The position numbers were made by a program, and so were the translations under genes. 64,000 nt of DNA, taken from NCBI GenBank assembly GCA_021404525.1, contig JAAWWE010000003.1, positions 124,001 through 188,000 on the forward strand, read 5' to 3'. Each line of letters opens with the position of its first letter. Positions within the stretch are counted from its first letter, which is position 1. Under the pieces are notes generated by a model. It did not search any database, was not told the DNA's origin, and saw nothing but the letters and a program-made list of their open reading frames with translations. Of the stretch, positions 8,591-18,027 are shown one piece after another. Source of the DNA: Rhodobiaceae bacterium (GTDB lineage Bacteria > Pseudomonadota > Alphaproteobacteria > Parvibaculales > Parvibaculaceae).

Positions 8591-8679
8591 TCACCCTCGG
8601 GCTTGACCCGAGGGTCCATAGGGCTTCTCAGAATGTTGTGAGGCTGTAATGGATGCTCGGGTCAAGCCCGAGCATGACA
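8591..8679. repeat. Pair of alphaproteobacterial palindromic repeats (RPE-like)
   Basis: Two related palindromes: CCCTCGGGCTTGACCCGAGGG near 8594-8614 and TGCTCGGGTCAAGCCCGAGCA near 8653-8674. They share the CTCGGGCTTGACCCGAG core in opposite orientation and can pair with each other to form one long cruciform. This core is scattered through many alphaproteobacterial genomes, usually between genes. Together with the hairpin at 8516 it fills the gap between two convergent genes. Confidence 0.75.
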
Positions 8680-8692
8680 ATGGTAGGTAACG

Positions 8693-8721
8693 AAAAAGGC
8701 GCCGGGGGATCCCGGCGCCTT
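8693..8721 (-). terminator. Intrinsic terminator of the fadJ-like gene
   Basis: Read on the minus strand: AAGGCGCCGGG, a GGATC-type loop, CCCGGCGCCTT, then TTTCG. Perfect stem GGCGCCGGG/CCCGGCGCC at 8698-8706 and 8711-8719, 30 bases beyond the stop. Confidence 0.85.
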
Positions 8722-8751
8722 CTGTGTTTCGTCTTTTGGTCAGTGAAAGGA

Positions 8752-10839
8752 TTAGAATCCCATCTCTGCGTAGCTTTTGCCTTCAGCGACCATGCGTTCC
8801 AGAAGCGCAGATGGTTTGAATTCCGGCCCGTGGGCTTTTTCAAACTCCTGCATTTTGGCGAGCACTTTGTCGAGGCCGATCTGTTGGCCATAGAACATGG
8901 GGCCGCCCCGATAGACAGGCCAGCCATAGCCGTTGATCCAGACAATATCGATGTCGCTTGCGCGGATCGCTTTGCCTTCTTCGAGGATTTTAAAGCCCTC
9001 ATTGATCATCGGATAGACGCAGCGTTCCAGGATCTCATCGTCTGAGACATCCCGGCGGGTGTGCTGGGTCTTCTCAGAGAACTCGATGATGATGTCTTCG
9101 ACTTCCTTGGACGGGGTCGCTGTGCGGTTCTCGTCATAGTCGTAGAAGCCCTTGCCGGTCTTCTGGCCGCGGCGTTCCAGTTCCACCAGACGGTCACGCA
9201 GCACGCCATCGGGGTTAGAGGTTTCTTTCCGCCAGCCAAGATCCAGACCTGCAAGGTCAGACATGGCGAACGGGCCCATAGGCAGACCGAAGTCGAAGAG
9301 GACGCGGTCCACATCCCACGGCATGGCGCCTTCCATGATGAGCTTGTTGGCTTCGCGCTGGCGCTGAGCCAGGATGCGGTTGCCGACAAAGCCCGGGCAG
9401 ACACCAACGAGAGCGGCGATCTTGCCGATCTTCTTGGCGATCGCCATCGACGTGGCGATGACGGCGTCAGAGGTTTTGTCTGCGCGCACAACTTCCAGCA
9501 GGCGCATAACGTTTGCTGGTGAGAAGAAGTGGAGGCCGATGACGGCTTCCGGGCGCTTCGTCACGCTTGCGATCTCATCAATGTTGAGCGCTGACGTGTT
9601 GGTTGCCAGGATCGCGCCGGGCTTACAGATTTCATCAAGCTGTTTGAAGATGTCCTGCTTCACGTCCATGTTTTCAAACACGGCTTCGATGATGAGGTCG
9701 CAATCAGCAAGCGCCTTCATGTCCGTATCGCCTGAGAGAAGACCCATGCGGGTTTCTACGTCAGCTGCCGTGATGCGGCCTTTGCTTGCTGTCCGCTCAT
9801 AGTTTTTGCGGATAACGCCGAGACCCTTATCCAGCGGTGCCTGATCGCGTTCTACGATCACCACAGGAATGCCTGCATTCACAAAGTTCATGGAGATGCC
9901 GCCACCCATGGTGCCCGCACCGATGATGCCGACTTTCTTCACTGGGATCTGCTCAATGTCTTTGGCAATGCCGGGGATCTTCCAGACCTGACGCTCTGCG
10001 AAGAACACGTGGCGCTGTGCTGCAGACTGGGGGCCGGTCATGAGTTCCATGAAGAGCTTCTGCTCGACCTTGATGCCTTCATCGAAGGGCAGGTTCACGG
10101 CAGCTTCAATACACTGGATGTTATATTCCGGTGCCAAGAAACCGCGGGTCTTCCGCGCAATGGCTTTCCGGATGTTGTCGAAGATTTCCGGCTTTCCGCG
10201 GGCAGCTTCCACTTTTTCGTTTGAGTCGCGCACTTTCTTGAGCGGGCGACCTTCTGCAACGATCTTCGATGCGAATGCGATGGCGTCCGCGCGGAGGCTG
10301 TCTTCACCGGCGAGTTCGTCAACGAGGCCCACTTCCGCGCACTGCTTGGCAGGCATCGGCACGCCAGAGGTCACCATCTGAACGGCTTTTTCTGGGCCCA
10401 CGATGCGTGGCAGGCGCTGTGTGCCGCCGGCACCTGGCAGGAGGCCGAGATTGACTTCCGGCAGACCACATCTGGCAGATGGAACCGCAACGCGATAGTG
10501 GCAGGTGAGGGCCACTTCGAGACCGCCGCCAAGGGCTGTGCCGTGAATGGCTGCAACAACCGGCTTTGGTGCGTCTTCGATCATTTTCTGAGCGTCGAAC
10601 AGGCTTGGGCCTTTTGGCGCTTTGCCGAATTCTGTGATGTCGGCGCCAGCAATGAAGGTGCGGCCGTCGCAGATCAGGACGATGGCTTTGACGCTGTCGT
10701 CGGCAATCGCTTTTTCGATGCCTGTGTGGATGCCTTCACGCACCCCGGCAGACAGTGCATTCACCGGAGGTGAATTGAGGGTGAGAACAGCAATGTCGCC
10801 TTCATTTGATAGATCGGCGACGTCATTTATCGCGGCCAT
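8752..10839 (-). CDS. fadJ: Bifunctional enoyl-CoA hydratase / 3-hydroxyacyl-CoA dehydrogenase
   Basis: Second and third steps of fatty-acid beta-oxidation. The 695-residue product carries an N-terminal crotonase domain ([36 protein letters not shown] with its catalytic Glu), then an NAD-binding Rossmann start [12 protein letters not shown] near residue 300, the HFFSP motif containing the catalytic His, and the C-terminal dimerisation domain. Length and order fit the FadJ/FadB-like alpha subunit common in Hyphomicrobiales. The ATG at 10839 has GGGAGG six bases upstream, so the 72 extra codons of the ORF track are untranslated. No thiolase gene adjoins it. Divergent from the BKACE gene over about 240 bp. 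Confidence 0.95.
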   Translation of the reverse strand: MAAINDVADLSNEGDIAVLTLNSPPVNALSAGVREGIHTGIEKAIADDSVKAIVLICDGRTFIAGADITEFGKAPKGPSLFDAQKMIEDAPKPVVAAIHGTALGGGLEVALTCHYRVAVPSARCGLPEVNLGLLPGAGGTQRLPRIVGPEKAVQMVTSGVPMPAKQCAEVGLVDELAGEDSLRADAIAFASKIVAEGRPLKKVRDSNEKVEAARGKPEIFDNIRKAIARKTRGFLAPEYNIQCIEAAVNLPFDEGIKVEQKLFMELMTGPQSAAQRHVFFAERQVWKIPGIAKDIEQIPVKKVGIIGAGTMGGGISMNFVNAGIPVVIVERDQAPLDKGLGVIRKNYERTASKGRITAADVETRMGLLSGDTDMKALADCDLIIEAVFENMDVKQDIFKQLDEICKPGAILATNTSALNIDEIASVTKRPEAVIGLHFFSPANVMRLLEVVRADKTSDAVIATSMAIAKKIGKIAALVGVCPGFVGNRILAQRQREANKLIMEGAMPWDVDRVLFDFGLPMGPFAMSDLAGLDLGWRKETSNPDGVLRDRLVELERRGQKTGKGFYDYDENRTATPSKEVEDIIIEFSEKTQHTRRDVSDDEILERCVYPMINEGFKILEEGKAIRASDIDIVWINGYGWPVYRGGPMFYGQQIGLDKVLAKMQEFEKAHGPEFKPSALLERMVAEGKSYAEMGF

Positions 10840-11076
10840 GGAAGCCTCCCGGTTGTTATCGCGTTTATTGTCTCGATTGTTGGGCGCGATTTTACCTAGA
10901 ATCTGCCTGAGCGCCAGTTCAGGTTTGAACAGGGTGTGAAGATTTGTGGCTCCTGTCCGGGGCGGTCTTCCCTGCGAGAAACCAAGTGTTTTTGGGGTAT
11001 ATCGGTGTTGCATTCCCCAGGGGCAGCGGGCGATTGTGTCTGAAATCAGAGCCACAACAGAATAGGGTCCCGTCTC

Positions 11077-11931
11077 ATGCCGTCAAACTCCTCTCCCGTC
11101 TGGTTAGAAGTCGCCCTTAACGGTGCGGCCGGCAGGCAGTTTCAGCCCAAAATCCCGATCACGCCTGATGAGATTATTGCCGAAGGTGTGGCGTGCGCAG
11201 AGCTTGGCGCCGCGATCCTGCATCTCCATGCCTATGACGCGGATGGCGCGCCCACCGAAGATGCGACGATTTATGAACGGATCATCGAAGGCATTCGGGA
11301 AAAGTGTGACGCGATCGTCTATCCGACCCTGGCTCTGCACGGAGAATTGGCAGAGCGCATGGCGCCGTTGGAGAGCCTGGCGGCGAAAGGTCTGCTGGAA
11401 ATGGGCGTGGTTGACCCGGGAAGCGTCAACCTCACCCACCGCATGCAGGTGTCTGCTGAGGTAGGCGGTTTTGTCTATCAAAACCCGGATGCCCACATTC
11501 AACGTGGTTTAGAGCATGCGCAAGCGGAGGGATGGCGCCCGGCTTATGCGATTTATGAACCGGGTTTCGCGCGGCTTGGAGCCGCTTGGGCGGAGAAATA
11601 CCCTCAGCTTAAAACACCAGTCTACCGGTTTATGGTCTCTGACCATCTTCTCTTTGGACTGTCACCCAGTGTGAAAGCCATCGATTTTTACCACTGGCAT
11701 ATCGCCGCGACGGCGCCTGACGCGCCCTGGATGCTCTCGGCCCTGGATGCTGACATTACCGGCGTCATGGACCATGCGCTTGAGCTTGGCGCGCATCTGC
11801 GGGTAGGTCTGGAAGATGCGCCCTTTGGCTCTGAGCAGAGCAATATGGACCTGGTCGAGTACGCGCTTCAGCGCATTAGTGCGTCGCAAAGGGGGCTTGC
11901 GACCCCCGCCGAGATTCGGGCTGCTGACTAG
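11077..11931 (+). CDS. BKACE-family (3-keto-5-aminohexanoate cleavage enzyme-like, DUF849) protein
   Basis: BKACE enzymes condense a beta-keto acid with acetyl-CoA, giving acetoacetate and a new CoA ester, using a Zn ion. The 284-residue product has the TIM-barrel family motifs PITPDEIIAEGVACAELGAA and the metal-binding HLHAYDADG, and later EDAPFGSEQSNMDLV near the C-terminus. The founding member works in lysine fermentation, but the family is very diverse in substrate. Its divergent placement against FadJ hints at acyl-CoA or carnitine-like metabolism, by inference only. A short intergenic stretch with no clear terminator separates it from DoxX. Confidence 0.85.
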   Translation: MPSNSSPVWLEVALNGAAGRQFQPKIPITPDEIIAEGVACAELGAAILHLHAYDADGAPTEDATIYERIIEGIREKCDAIVYPTLALHGELAERMAPLESLAAKGLLEMGVVDPGSVNLTHRMQVSAEVGGFVYQNPDAHIQRGLEHAQAEGWRPAYAIYEPGFARLGAAWAEKYPQLKTPVYRFMVSDHLLFGLSPSVKAIDFYHWHIAATAPDAPWMLSALDADITGVMDHALELGAHLRVGLEDAPFGSEQSNMDLVEYALQRISASQRGLATPAEIRAAD

Positions 11932-12058
11932 CGCCGTTTTGGGCGGCTTTTGGCGGATCTTGGGATCAAATGCACTTGACCTGACCAATTTGAGGCTGGC
12001 CAGGCAATGCGACTTGCTCTAGGAGGGCGGTTTCCTTCCTCTTGCTGGACGCATTCTC

Positions 12059-12484
12059 ATGGACCGAACACTTTCGCCCCTTCTCATCACGCCCGGCCGT
12101 TTGCTTTTGGGTCTCTACTTTTTCGGGCCGGGGCTCGCGAAGTTCCTGGCCCCCGGTCAGCAGTTGGAACTGATGGTGCGCCATGGGGTGCCGTCACCGG
12201 AACTGCTGCTGATTGTGGCAGGGATTGCCAATGTGGGCGCGGGTATCTTGCTGTTCACAAACCGCTATGTGCGGCTCACGGCGATTGGGTGCGCGCTCTA
12301 CATTCTGGTGATCAACCTGATGTTGCACGATTTCTGGAACTTCACCGGTATCGAAGGGCAGCATGAGACCCAGAACTTCTTCAAGAATTTAGGCATTCTC
12401 GCAGGGCTCTTGGTGCTGGCAGGTGCCAGCCCCTGGAGACGGATCAGCCTCCAGGGACTTAAGCGCTCAGACGCTTCAGTTTAG
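12059..12484 (+). CDS. DoxX family membrane protein
   Basis: A 141-residue inner-membrane protein with four predicted membrane segments: TPGRLLLGLYFFGPGLAKFL, ELLLIVAGIANVGAGILLF, TAIGCALYILVINLMLHDFW and NLGILAGLLVLAGAS. The arrangement and the GRLLLGLYF...GLAKF start are typical of DoxX/DoxD-like proteins, whose roles range from quinone-linked redox partner to unknown. The ribosome-binding site is weak. The last nine bases overlap the 3' end of the convergent autotransporter gene. It has no obvious functional tie to either neighbour. Confidence 0.8.
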   Translation: MDRTLSPLLITPGRLLLGLYFFGPGLAKFLAPGQQLELMVRHGVPSPELLLIVAGIANVGAGILLFTNRYVRLTAIGCALYILVINLMLHDFWNFTGIEGQHETQNFFKNLGILAGLLVLAGASPWRRISLQGLKRSDASV

Positions 12485-14419
12485 AGGTATGGAGAGCGTC
12501 CCCCCTGCGGACCAACCGTCGAGATCGGCGCCGATGCCGAAATAGGAGCCGAAGAGATCAAGGCTCGCGCCATTCTCAAACTCCATGGAGAGCTGGGGCG
12601 AGATGGAGAGTGAGAGATAATCATCTTCGCTCGTCGCCACCGTTCCAGCTTGCGTGTCCTGATCAGAAAAGGTGTAGGTCGCCTGCAGGCCAAGTGCGGG
12701 CTCCAGACGTTTGAAGCCGGACGGTGGCGTAAGGCTTGTGCCGATGGTTGGTCCTGCGGTCACATTGCCGGACCATGTGGTATTGCCGCCAATGTTGGTA
12801 CCAGCTGAGTTTACATAGTCCTCCCGGTTGACCCAGGTGCCTGTCACGGAAACAGCCGGGCGCATCCAGACATTGTCTGCCAGTTGTTCCTGGCCTGAAA
12901 TGCCAAGCGTCGCGGAGGCGAGCCTCGTGTCGTAGGAGCCGGTGGTGCCGCTGACGGCGATGTCATTGTCGGTGAGGCCAATCCGTGTGGACGCATTCAC
13001 ATCAATCTCGCCCCATTTGTAGCGGCCATAGGCGCCCAGCGAATAACCGGTCGTGTCAATGTCGAGACTGTTCACCGGCGAACTCACGTCGCCCCAGGTG
13101 GTGGTCGCAAAGAGGCCGATGCGCAGATCATCATTGATGTCTTTGTGAGCACCGAGCGCGACAAGGATGTTGTCGCCTTCTTGGCGTGAGGCATCATCCT
13201 GCTCATAGTCCGTATAGACGGCGCGAACCCAACCTACGATGGTCGATGAGAGTGTGCGGGAGAAGGAGAGGGGCTTCACGCTGTCTGAAAAGCCTTCGCC
13301 TGTGTCTGCAACATCAAGCCGGAAGCCGCGATAGCGCATCAGAGCGCGGGCAAACGGATCACTGCCGACGAAGAGGATGCTCTCTCCGTCGCCGCTACCC
13401 AGATCATCCAGGTCCAGGTCGGGGTTGTAAGCTGGCTGGTCTGCGTCGGGGTCCTTCTCTCCGAGGCGGTCTCTGATCTCCCGATTTCTTGCATCGATTT
13501 CAGAGAGTCTTTGCAGTTTGGATGGGAGTTTTTCATCGAGTTTTTTATCGAGTTTTTTCATTTCGGCTTCGAGTCGAGTGATTAAGCGCTCAAGATTGTA
13601 GGGAGTGGCTTCACCAATGTTGATCGGGGAGAGAAGGGTTAGCCATCCAGAACCTTCTGTGGCGCCTGCTATGTCATCACGGGTGTCTGGATCAGACTCT
13701 TTTTCATAATTTTCTTTGGCTATTTCTAAGTCATAGGCGAGTTCGTCCCGCTCATCCTGCAAAGTATCAATTTCTTTTTTGAGCTCCTCGCGTTCATTGT
13801 TTAAGCGGGTTCTTTCTGCCTCCAGAGCAGCGCGTTCTTGCGGACTAATCTCCGGTGGGCCTTGGGGTTCTGGATTTGTCGTGATGACTCCATCAAGGAT
13901 GCTGTCGACAACGCGGTTTTCGACAATCACGGCTGTTGTGGTGGCGTTGGTTGCGGTGTCTGCCTGATCATCCGCGCTGGAACTCCCCCCGCCGCCAACC
14001 ATCGGTCCGGGCGTGCAGGTGAAGGTCAGGGTGCCGCCATTGGCGACGTTGGCAGATAGTGTGCGCGTTAATGTGAAAGTTCCCGCTGAGGGTATTGTTC
14101 CAGACCCGGTCACGTCGGCAAAAGACGCATTCACGATCGAAATGGAGGACATGCCCTGGGAAAGAAAGGCCTGAGTGCCTGTCGGGGTACCGGTCGTTGT
14201 TGCGGTGATTACGTCGCCTGCAGCGAAGGTCTGGGAGACTGAGCCGCCAAACTGCAGTGGGTTGCCCACTGGGATGCTCAGATCGAAGGTTCCGGCATTT
14301 GCAGCCGCGCAGCCAGCTGAGGTTGCCGCTACGGCAGGCTGGACCCCGATGGTCCCAAAACCGCCAATTGCGACGACCACACCCAATGCGGCCTTCAGAC
14401 CTGTTTGCCCAATACCCAT
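12476..14419 (-). CDS. Autotransporter-type outer-membrane protein, cassette 1
   Basis: A 647-residue secreted protein. Order: signal peptide to about residue 31 (AVAA); a beta-rich passenger domain bounded by Cys37 (AGCAAANAG) and Cys135 (FTCTPG); the segment QADTATNATTTAVIVEN; two coiled-coil stretches (about 192-240 and 275-320, ERTRLNNEREELKKEIDTL) separated by a Gly/hydrophobic stretch; and an approximately 300-residue C-terminal barrel (from GDGESILF) ending GGTLSIPLN. The barrel is nearly identical to that of the second cassette while the passenger differs. ATG 14419 follows GAGGGG by seven bases. It is divergent from a pseudo-lipase/LuxR regulator with an operator-like palindrome between them, so it is probably that regulator's target. 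Confidence 0.8.
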   Translation of the reverse strand: MGIGQTGLKAALGVVVAIGGFGTIGVQPAVAATSAGCAAANAGTFDLSIPVGNPLQFGGSVSQTFAAGDVITATTTGTPTGTQAFLSQGMSSISIVNASFADVTGSGTIPSAGTFTLTRTLSANVANGGTLTFTCTPGPMVGGGGSSSADDQADTATNATTTAVIVENRVVDSILDGVITTNPEPQGPPEISPQERAALEAERTRLNNEREELKKEIDTLQDERDELAYDLEIAKENYEKESDPDTRDDIAGATEGSGWLTLLSPINIGEATPYNLERLITRLEAEMKKLDKKLDEKLPSKLQRLSEIDARNREIRDRLGEKDPDADQPAYNPDLDLDDLGSGDGESILFVGSDPFARALMRYRGFRLDVADTGEGFSDSVKPLSFSRTLSSTIVGWVRAVYTDYEQDDASRQEGDNILVALGAHKDINDDLRIGLFATTTWGDVSSPVNSLDIDTTGYSLGAYGRYKWGEIDVNASTRIGLTDNDIAVSGTTGSYDTRLASATLGISGQEQLADNVWMRPAVSVTGTWVNREDYVNSAGTNIGGNTTWSGNVTAGPTIGTSLTPPSGFKRLEPALGLQATYTFSDQDTQAGTVATSEDDYLSLSISPQLSMEFENGASLDLFGSYFGIGADLDGWSAGGTLSIPLN

Positions 14420-14489
14420 CACGCATCCCCTCTTGATGACTCGCTATGACTTGTTGGGGGCGAGTATTTCCGGGGATAAGGCATCGCAC

Positions 14490-14507
14490 CTCATCAAAAG
14501 TGATGAG
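14490..14507. promoter_or_regulatory. Operator-like palindrome, cassette 1
   Basis: CTCATCA-AAAG-TGATGAG, a perfect seven-base-arm palindrome in the divergent region, 71 bases from the autotransporter start and 54 from the regulator start. The core TCATCA-N4-TGATGA is repeated exactly in cassette 2. An additional TGATGA half-site lies at 14434-14439. Size and symmetry suit a LuxR-type HTH dimer. Confidence 0.65.
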
Positions 14508-14536
14508 TTGCCAAAAGTTCAATTGCCCTAGATATT
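14508..14536 (+). promoter_or_regulatory. Candidate sigma-70 promoter of regulator 1
   Basis: TTGCCA (14508-14513), 17-base spacer, GATATT (14531-14536), 25 bases before the start codon. The palindrome ends exactly where the -35 begins, a position suited to activation or autoregulation. Confidence 0.4.
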
Positions 14537-14560
14537 TTGTCTCGTGGTGGGGGCCGAGTG

Positions 14561-16150
14561 ATGAGTAAAACCGAACTTGATGAGCTTGGGACCGTGAAGG
14601 TTGAGGCCGAGGGGCTGCCGGTTTCCGGTCTATGGGTGATGCAACCCGAGGCAAAACCGGATTCACGCGTAATTCTCTATGTTTATGGTGGCACGTTCGC
14701 GCTTAATCGGGGGCCGATGCATGAGGTTATCTCCGCGCGGTTGGCGACCCATGCGCGGGCGCGTGTCCTTCTGCTCGACTATCGGCTCGCTCCTGAACAT
14801 CCTTTTCCTTTGGCGATTGAAGACATTGTGGCGACCTATGACGCGCTTCTGGAGCAGGGTCAGGACCCCGCGAAGATTGTTGTCATGGGGGACACCGCAG
14901 GGGCGGGCATCGCCTTTGCCGCCATGCTCTCTTTGAGAGATCAGGGAAAGCCGCTGCCTGCGGGGATCGTCGCGCTTTGCCCGCTTGTTGATCTCACCTT
15001 TTCTGGTGGGTCCTATGTCGCCAATATTCGCCCGCGCGAAACGACATCAGATGTTGAACTGATCATGACGCTGGCGTTTGAATATCTGCAGGGTGCCGAC
15101 CCGCGCCATCCTTTGGCATCCCCGGCGTTGGCGGATTTGAGCGGCCTGCCGCCTGTCGAAATCCATGGCGATGTGAATGACGTTCTCTACGATGATGCAA
15201 TCTTGCTGTCGGAGAAGCTGCGCGGTGTTGGCGGCAATGTGAATTTCCATCAATGGGATGGTCTGCCAGAAACCTGGCAGGAGCTCGCGCCCTTATCCAA
15301 CCAGAGTTCAGCCTGTCTCGCGAAGATCGGTCAGTTCGTACGGCGTCGGACCAGCAATCCGCTGAGCATGACGCGAGAGGAGTCCGATCAGCTGGTTGAT
15401 GCCTATCAGGAGCACATCAAAAGCTATATCCAGCCCCATACAGCAGATCGGATTGATCAGGTGTTTGAATGGGCGCGGGTGCAAGGGCCGGATTGGGTCT
15501 GGCCCTTTATTCAACGGCGCTTAAAACACGGGGCATTGGTCACACAGGACCAGGTGGAGCGGGATTGGCTTTCCCTTTTGTTTACGCAGGCTGCGGACGC
15601 CATGGTTTTGCTGAGTGCCAGCCGGCACATCCTCCTGTCGAATGAACAAGCGCGACTGGTGCTCGAGCAGAAATCTCCGTTGGAATTAAAGAGCGGGCGT
15701 CTTGTGGGCACGAATGAGGCTTCGGAGGAGCTCTTGCAGCAGGCGTTAGACACGCTCTTCTCTCCTTCTGAGACCGATGATGGGCGGGCCTTGCGTCTCT
15801 CTACGAATGATGGTGACACCATGCTCGTGCGATGTAAGCGCCTGGCGGCACTGCCGGAGGATCGAGGCGCTCCGCCTGTTGTGCTGCTTCGGATTATCGC
15901 GGACCCGGACAAGATGCCGATCGATATCGAATCCCTTCAGGCCTGGTACGATCTCTCACCGCGTGAGGCCGCTGTGGCGGCGGCTTTCGCAGAAGGCATG
16001 TCGCTCACCGACTATGCAGAAGCGACCGATGTCGCGATCACAACGGTGCGCACGCACTTCGCGAACGTAAAAACCAAGCTGGGCGCTTCCGATCAGGCGG
16101 CCGTGGTGCGGAAGGTACTTGTGGCGGCAGCCTCAAACAGATGGTTCTGA
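14561..16150 (+). CDS. Pseudo-hydrolase (HSL-like) sensor fused to LuxR-type HTH regulator, cassette 1
   Basis: A 529-residue cytoplasmic protein. Residues 35-262 follow the hormone-sensitive-lipase alpha/beta-hydrolase pattern (LAPEHPFPLAIEDIV at 77-91), but the catalytic parts are changed: oxyanion HGGG is YGGT (42-45), nucleophile GDSAG is GDTAG with Thr112, and the His position reads WDGLPETW. Residues 280-450 form a PAS-like linker of the kind seen in alphaproteobacterial LuxR proteins (ASRHILLSNEQARLVLE). Residues 460-529 are a LuxR HTH (LSPREAAVAAAFAEG, TTVRTHFANVKTKLGAS). A ligand-sensing transcription factor with a dead lipase fold is inferred. Start ATG 14561, with GTG 14558 possible. 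Ends 17 bases from the convergent second autotransporter. Confidence 0.8.
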   Translation: MSKTELDELGTVKVEAEGLPVSGLWVMQPEAKPDSRVILYVYGGTFALNRGPMHEVISARLATHARARVLLLDYRLAPEHPFPLAIEDIVATYDALLEQGQDPAKIVVMGDTAGAGIAFAAMLSLRDQGKPLPAGIVALCPLVDLTFSGGSYVANIRPRETTSDVELIMTLAFEYLQGADPRHPLASPALADLSGLPPVEIHGDVNDVLYDDAILLSEKLRGVGGNVNFHQWDGLPETWQELAPLSNQSSACLAKIGQFVRRRTSNPLSMTREESDQLVDAYQEHIKSYIQPHTADRIDQVFEWARVQGPDWVWPFIQRRLKHGALVTQDQVERDWLSLLFTQAADAMVLLSASRHILLSNEQARLVLEQKSPLELKSGRLVGTNEASEELLQQALDTLFSPSETDDGRALRLSTNDGDTMLVRCKRLAALPEDRGAPPVVLLRIIADPDKMPIDIESLQAWYDLSPREAAVAAAFAEGMSLTDYAEATDVAITTVRTHFANVKTKLGASDQAAVVRKVLVAAASNRWF

Positions 16151-16167
16151 GGCCGCCGCTATCTGGT

Positions 16168-17970
16168 TTAATTGAGCGGTATTGAGAGCGTTCCCCCGAC
16201 GGACCAACCATCGAGGTCTGCGCCGATCCCGAAGTAAGAGCCGAAGACATCAAGACTCGCCCCATTGTTGAACTCCATGGAGAACTGCGGGGAGAGTGAG
16301 AGGGAAAGATAGTCTGTCTCGCTCGCTGTCACGGTCCCTGCCTGGGTGTCCTGATCTGAATAATTGTAGGTAGCCTGCAAGCCAATGGCGGGCTCCAGAC
16401 GTCTCAGGCCTTCAGGCGGTGTGAGGCTCGTGCCAATGGTTGGTCCTGCAGAAACATTGCCGGTCCAGGTGGTGTTGCCGCCAATGGCCGTGCCGGCGGA
16501 GTTCACATAGTCTTCCCGGTTCACCCATGTGTTGGTCACAGAGATGGCTGGACGCATCCAGACATCATCCGACAATTGCTCCTGGCCGGAGATGCCAAAG
16601 GTGAAGGAGGCGAGCCGTGTGTCATACGAGCCTGTGGTGCCGCCGACGGCGATATCGTTGTCGGTGAGACCGATCCGGGTTGAGGCGTTCACGTCAATGG
16701 CGCCCCACTTGTAACGGCCATAGGCGCCCAGCGAATAGCCGGTGGTGTCAATGTCGAGATTGTTGACCGGTGAGCTCACATCCCCCCATGTGCTTGTCGC
16801 AAAGAGACCGACTCGCAGCTCATCATTAATGTCTTTGTGGATGCCCAGCGCCACCAGAATGTTATCTCCTTCCTGCTGGGATGCATCGTCCTGCTCATAG
16901 TCCGTATAGACGGCACGCACCCAGCCTACGATGGTGGAGGAGAGGGTCCGTGTGAAGGAGAGGGGCTTTACGCTGTCGCTAAAGCCTTCGCCTGTGTCTG
17001 CCACATCGAGCCGGAAGCCACGATAGCGCATCAACGCACGGGCAAACGGATCACGGCCTGCAAAGAGGATGCTCTCCCCGTCTCCCAGATCTTCGGGATC
17101 AGCTGGTGTGAAATCTCTTTGATTGTTGGGTGTTGGCAAACGCTCAAGTCTTTTCTCAATCTCCGCCTGGCGTTCTTTATTGACCTGTAACTCCCGTTCA
17201 GCGCCCAACAACCAATCGCGCTCAGCAGCGTTTGACTCCGCAATACCCTTGGCTACACCCAATGGGCCCGCTACCCCTAAGAATACTCCCATACCCGTAG
17301 CTTTCCCTGTTTTAGTGAAAGACTCAGGGTTCTCTTTGAAGTGTTTAATGTCTGCTTCTAGTTCGGCTTGACGTTCCTCCAATGCAATCTGTTCTGTTCG
17401 CAGTCTGTTTGCTGTTTCCTGCGCTTCAATGTCGATGCTGGAAGGACCAGGGTCTTCCTGCGCAGCACCATCGATGATGCCGTTCACAACACCATTCTCC
17501 ACAATTACCGATGTCGTTGTGCTGTTGGTGGCGGTATCGGCCTGCTCGGTTGATCTGGGGACGCTTGCTCCCGGGCCACCTGTGCCGACTGGTGTGCAAG
17601 TGAAGTTGAGGAAGGCCGGTCCACCAGGGCCGCCAGCGAGAGTGATATCAATTGTGCGGGGACCGCCTACAGTTAGCGTGTGTGACCCAGACCCGTTGGC
17701 ACCGTTGAGGACGAGCAGTGTATCAAAACCAGGCAGCAGATCGACGCCCACACCCAATGGCGTGCCGGTGGCAGTGACAAACAAAGTGTCGCCAACATCA
17801 AAGGTGCCGCCTGTCTGTGTCAGCAGGTTGGTGTTCGCGGGCGTTGATTGATTGAAAGCCCCCATATTGGCAGAATCACAGCCAGGGGACGCCTGAGCAG
17901 ACGTGCTGGCAATGAGCGCAGCTACCCCAGCACCACAAAATACCAGCTTTTTGGCCAAATTTTTTTGCAT
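16168..17970 (-). CDS. Autotransporter-type outer-membrane protein, cassette 2
   Basis: A 600-residue paralogue of the first autotransporter. Signal peptide to about residue 27 (AQAS); passenger domain between Cys31 (PGCDSANMG) and Cys125 (NFTCTPVG); segment QADTATNSTTTSVIVEN; a Glu/Gln-rich helical stretch (about 180-220), a glycine-rich hydrophobic stretch GMGVFLGVAGPLGVAKG (226-242), a second charged helix, then the barrel from GDGESILF to GGTLSIPLN. By eye the barrel differs at only about one residue in ten from cassette 1, whereas most of the passenger does not align except for the Cys frame. ATG 17970 follows GGGGGTG. It is divergent from regulator 2. Confidence 0.8.
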   Translation of the reverse strand: MQKNLAKKLVFCGAGVAALIASTSAQASPGCDSANMGAFNQSTPANTNLLTQTGGTFDVGDTLFVTATGTPLGVGVDLLPGFDTLLVLNGANGSGSHTLTVGGPRTIDITLAGGPGGPAFLNFTCTPVGTGGPGASVPRSTEQADTATNSTTTSVIVENGVVNGIIDGAAQEDPGPSSIDIEAQETANRLRTEQIALEERQAELEADIKHFKENPESFTKTGKATGMGVFLGVAGPLGVAKGIAESNAAERDWLLGAERELQVNKERQAEIEKRLERLPTPNNQRDFTPADPEDLGDGESILFAGRDPFARALMRYRGFRLDVADTGEGFSDSVKPLSFTRTLSSTIVGWVRAVYTDYEQDDASQQEGDNILVALGIHKDINDELRVGLFATSTWGDVSSPVNNLDIDTTGYSLGAYGRYKWGAIDVNASTRIGLTDNDIAVGGTTGSYDTRLASFTFGISGQEQLSDDVWMRPAISVTNTWVNREDYVNSAGTAIGGNTTWTGNVSAGPTIGTSLTPPEGLRRLEPAIGLQATYNYSDQDTQAGTVTASETDYLSLSLSPQFSMEFNNGASLDVFGSYFGIGADLDGWSVGGTLSIPLN

Positions 17971-18027
17971 GACACCCCCGCGCGAAAATCAGATTTCGCA
18001 CAAGGTTTCACTTTCTCGGTTTTCTGG

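Noticed and set aside
10840-11055. N-terminal extension of FadJ in the ORF track
   Set aside because: GGGAGG precedes the ATG at 10839 and the crotonase domain begins there.
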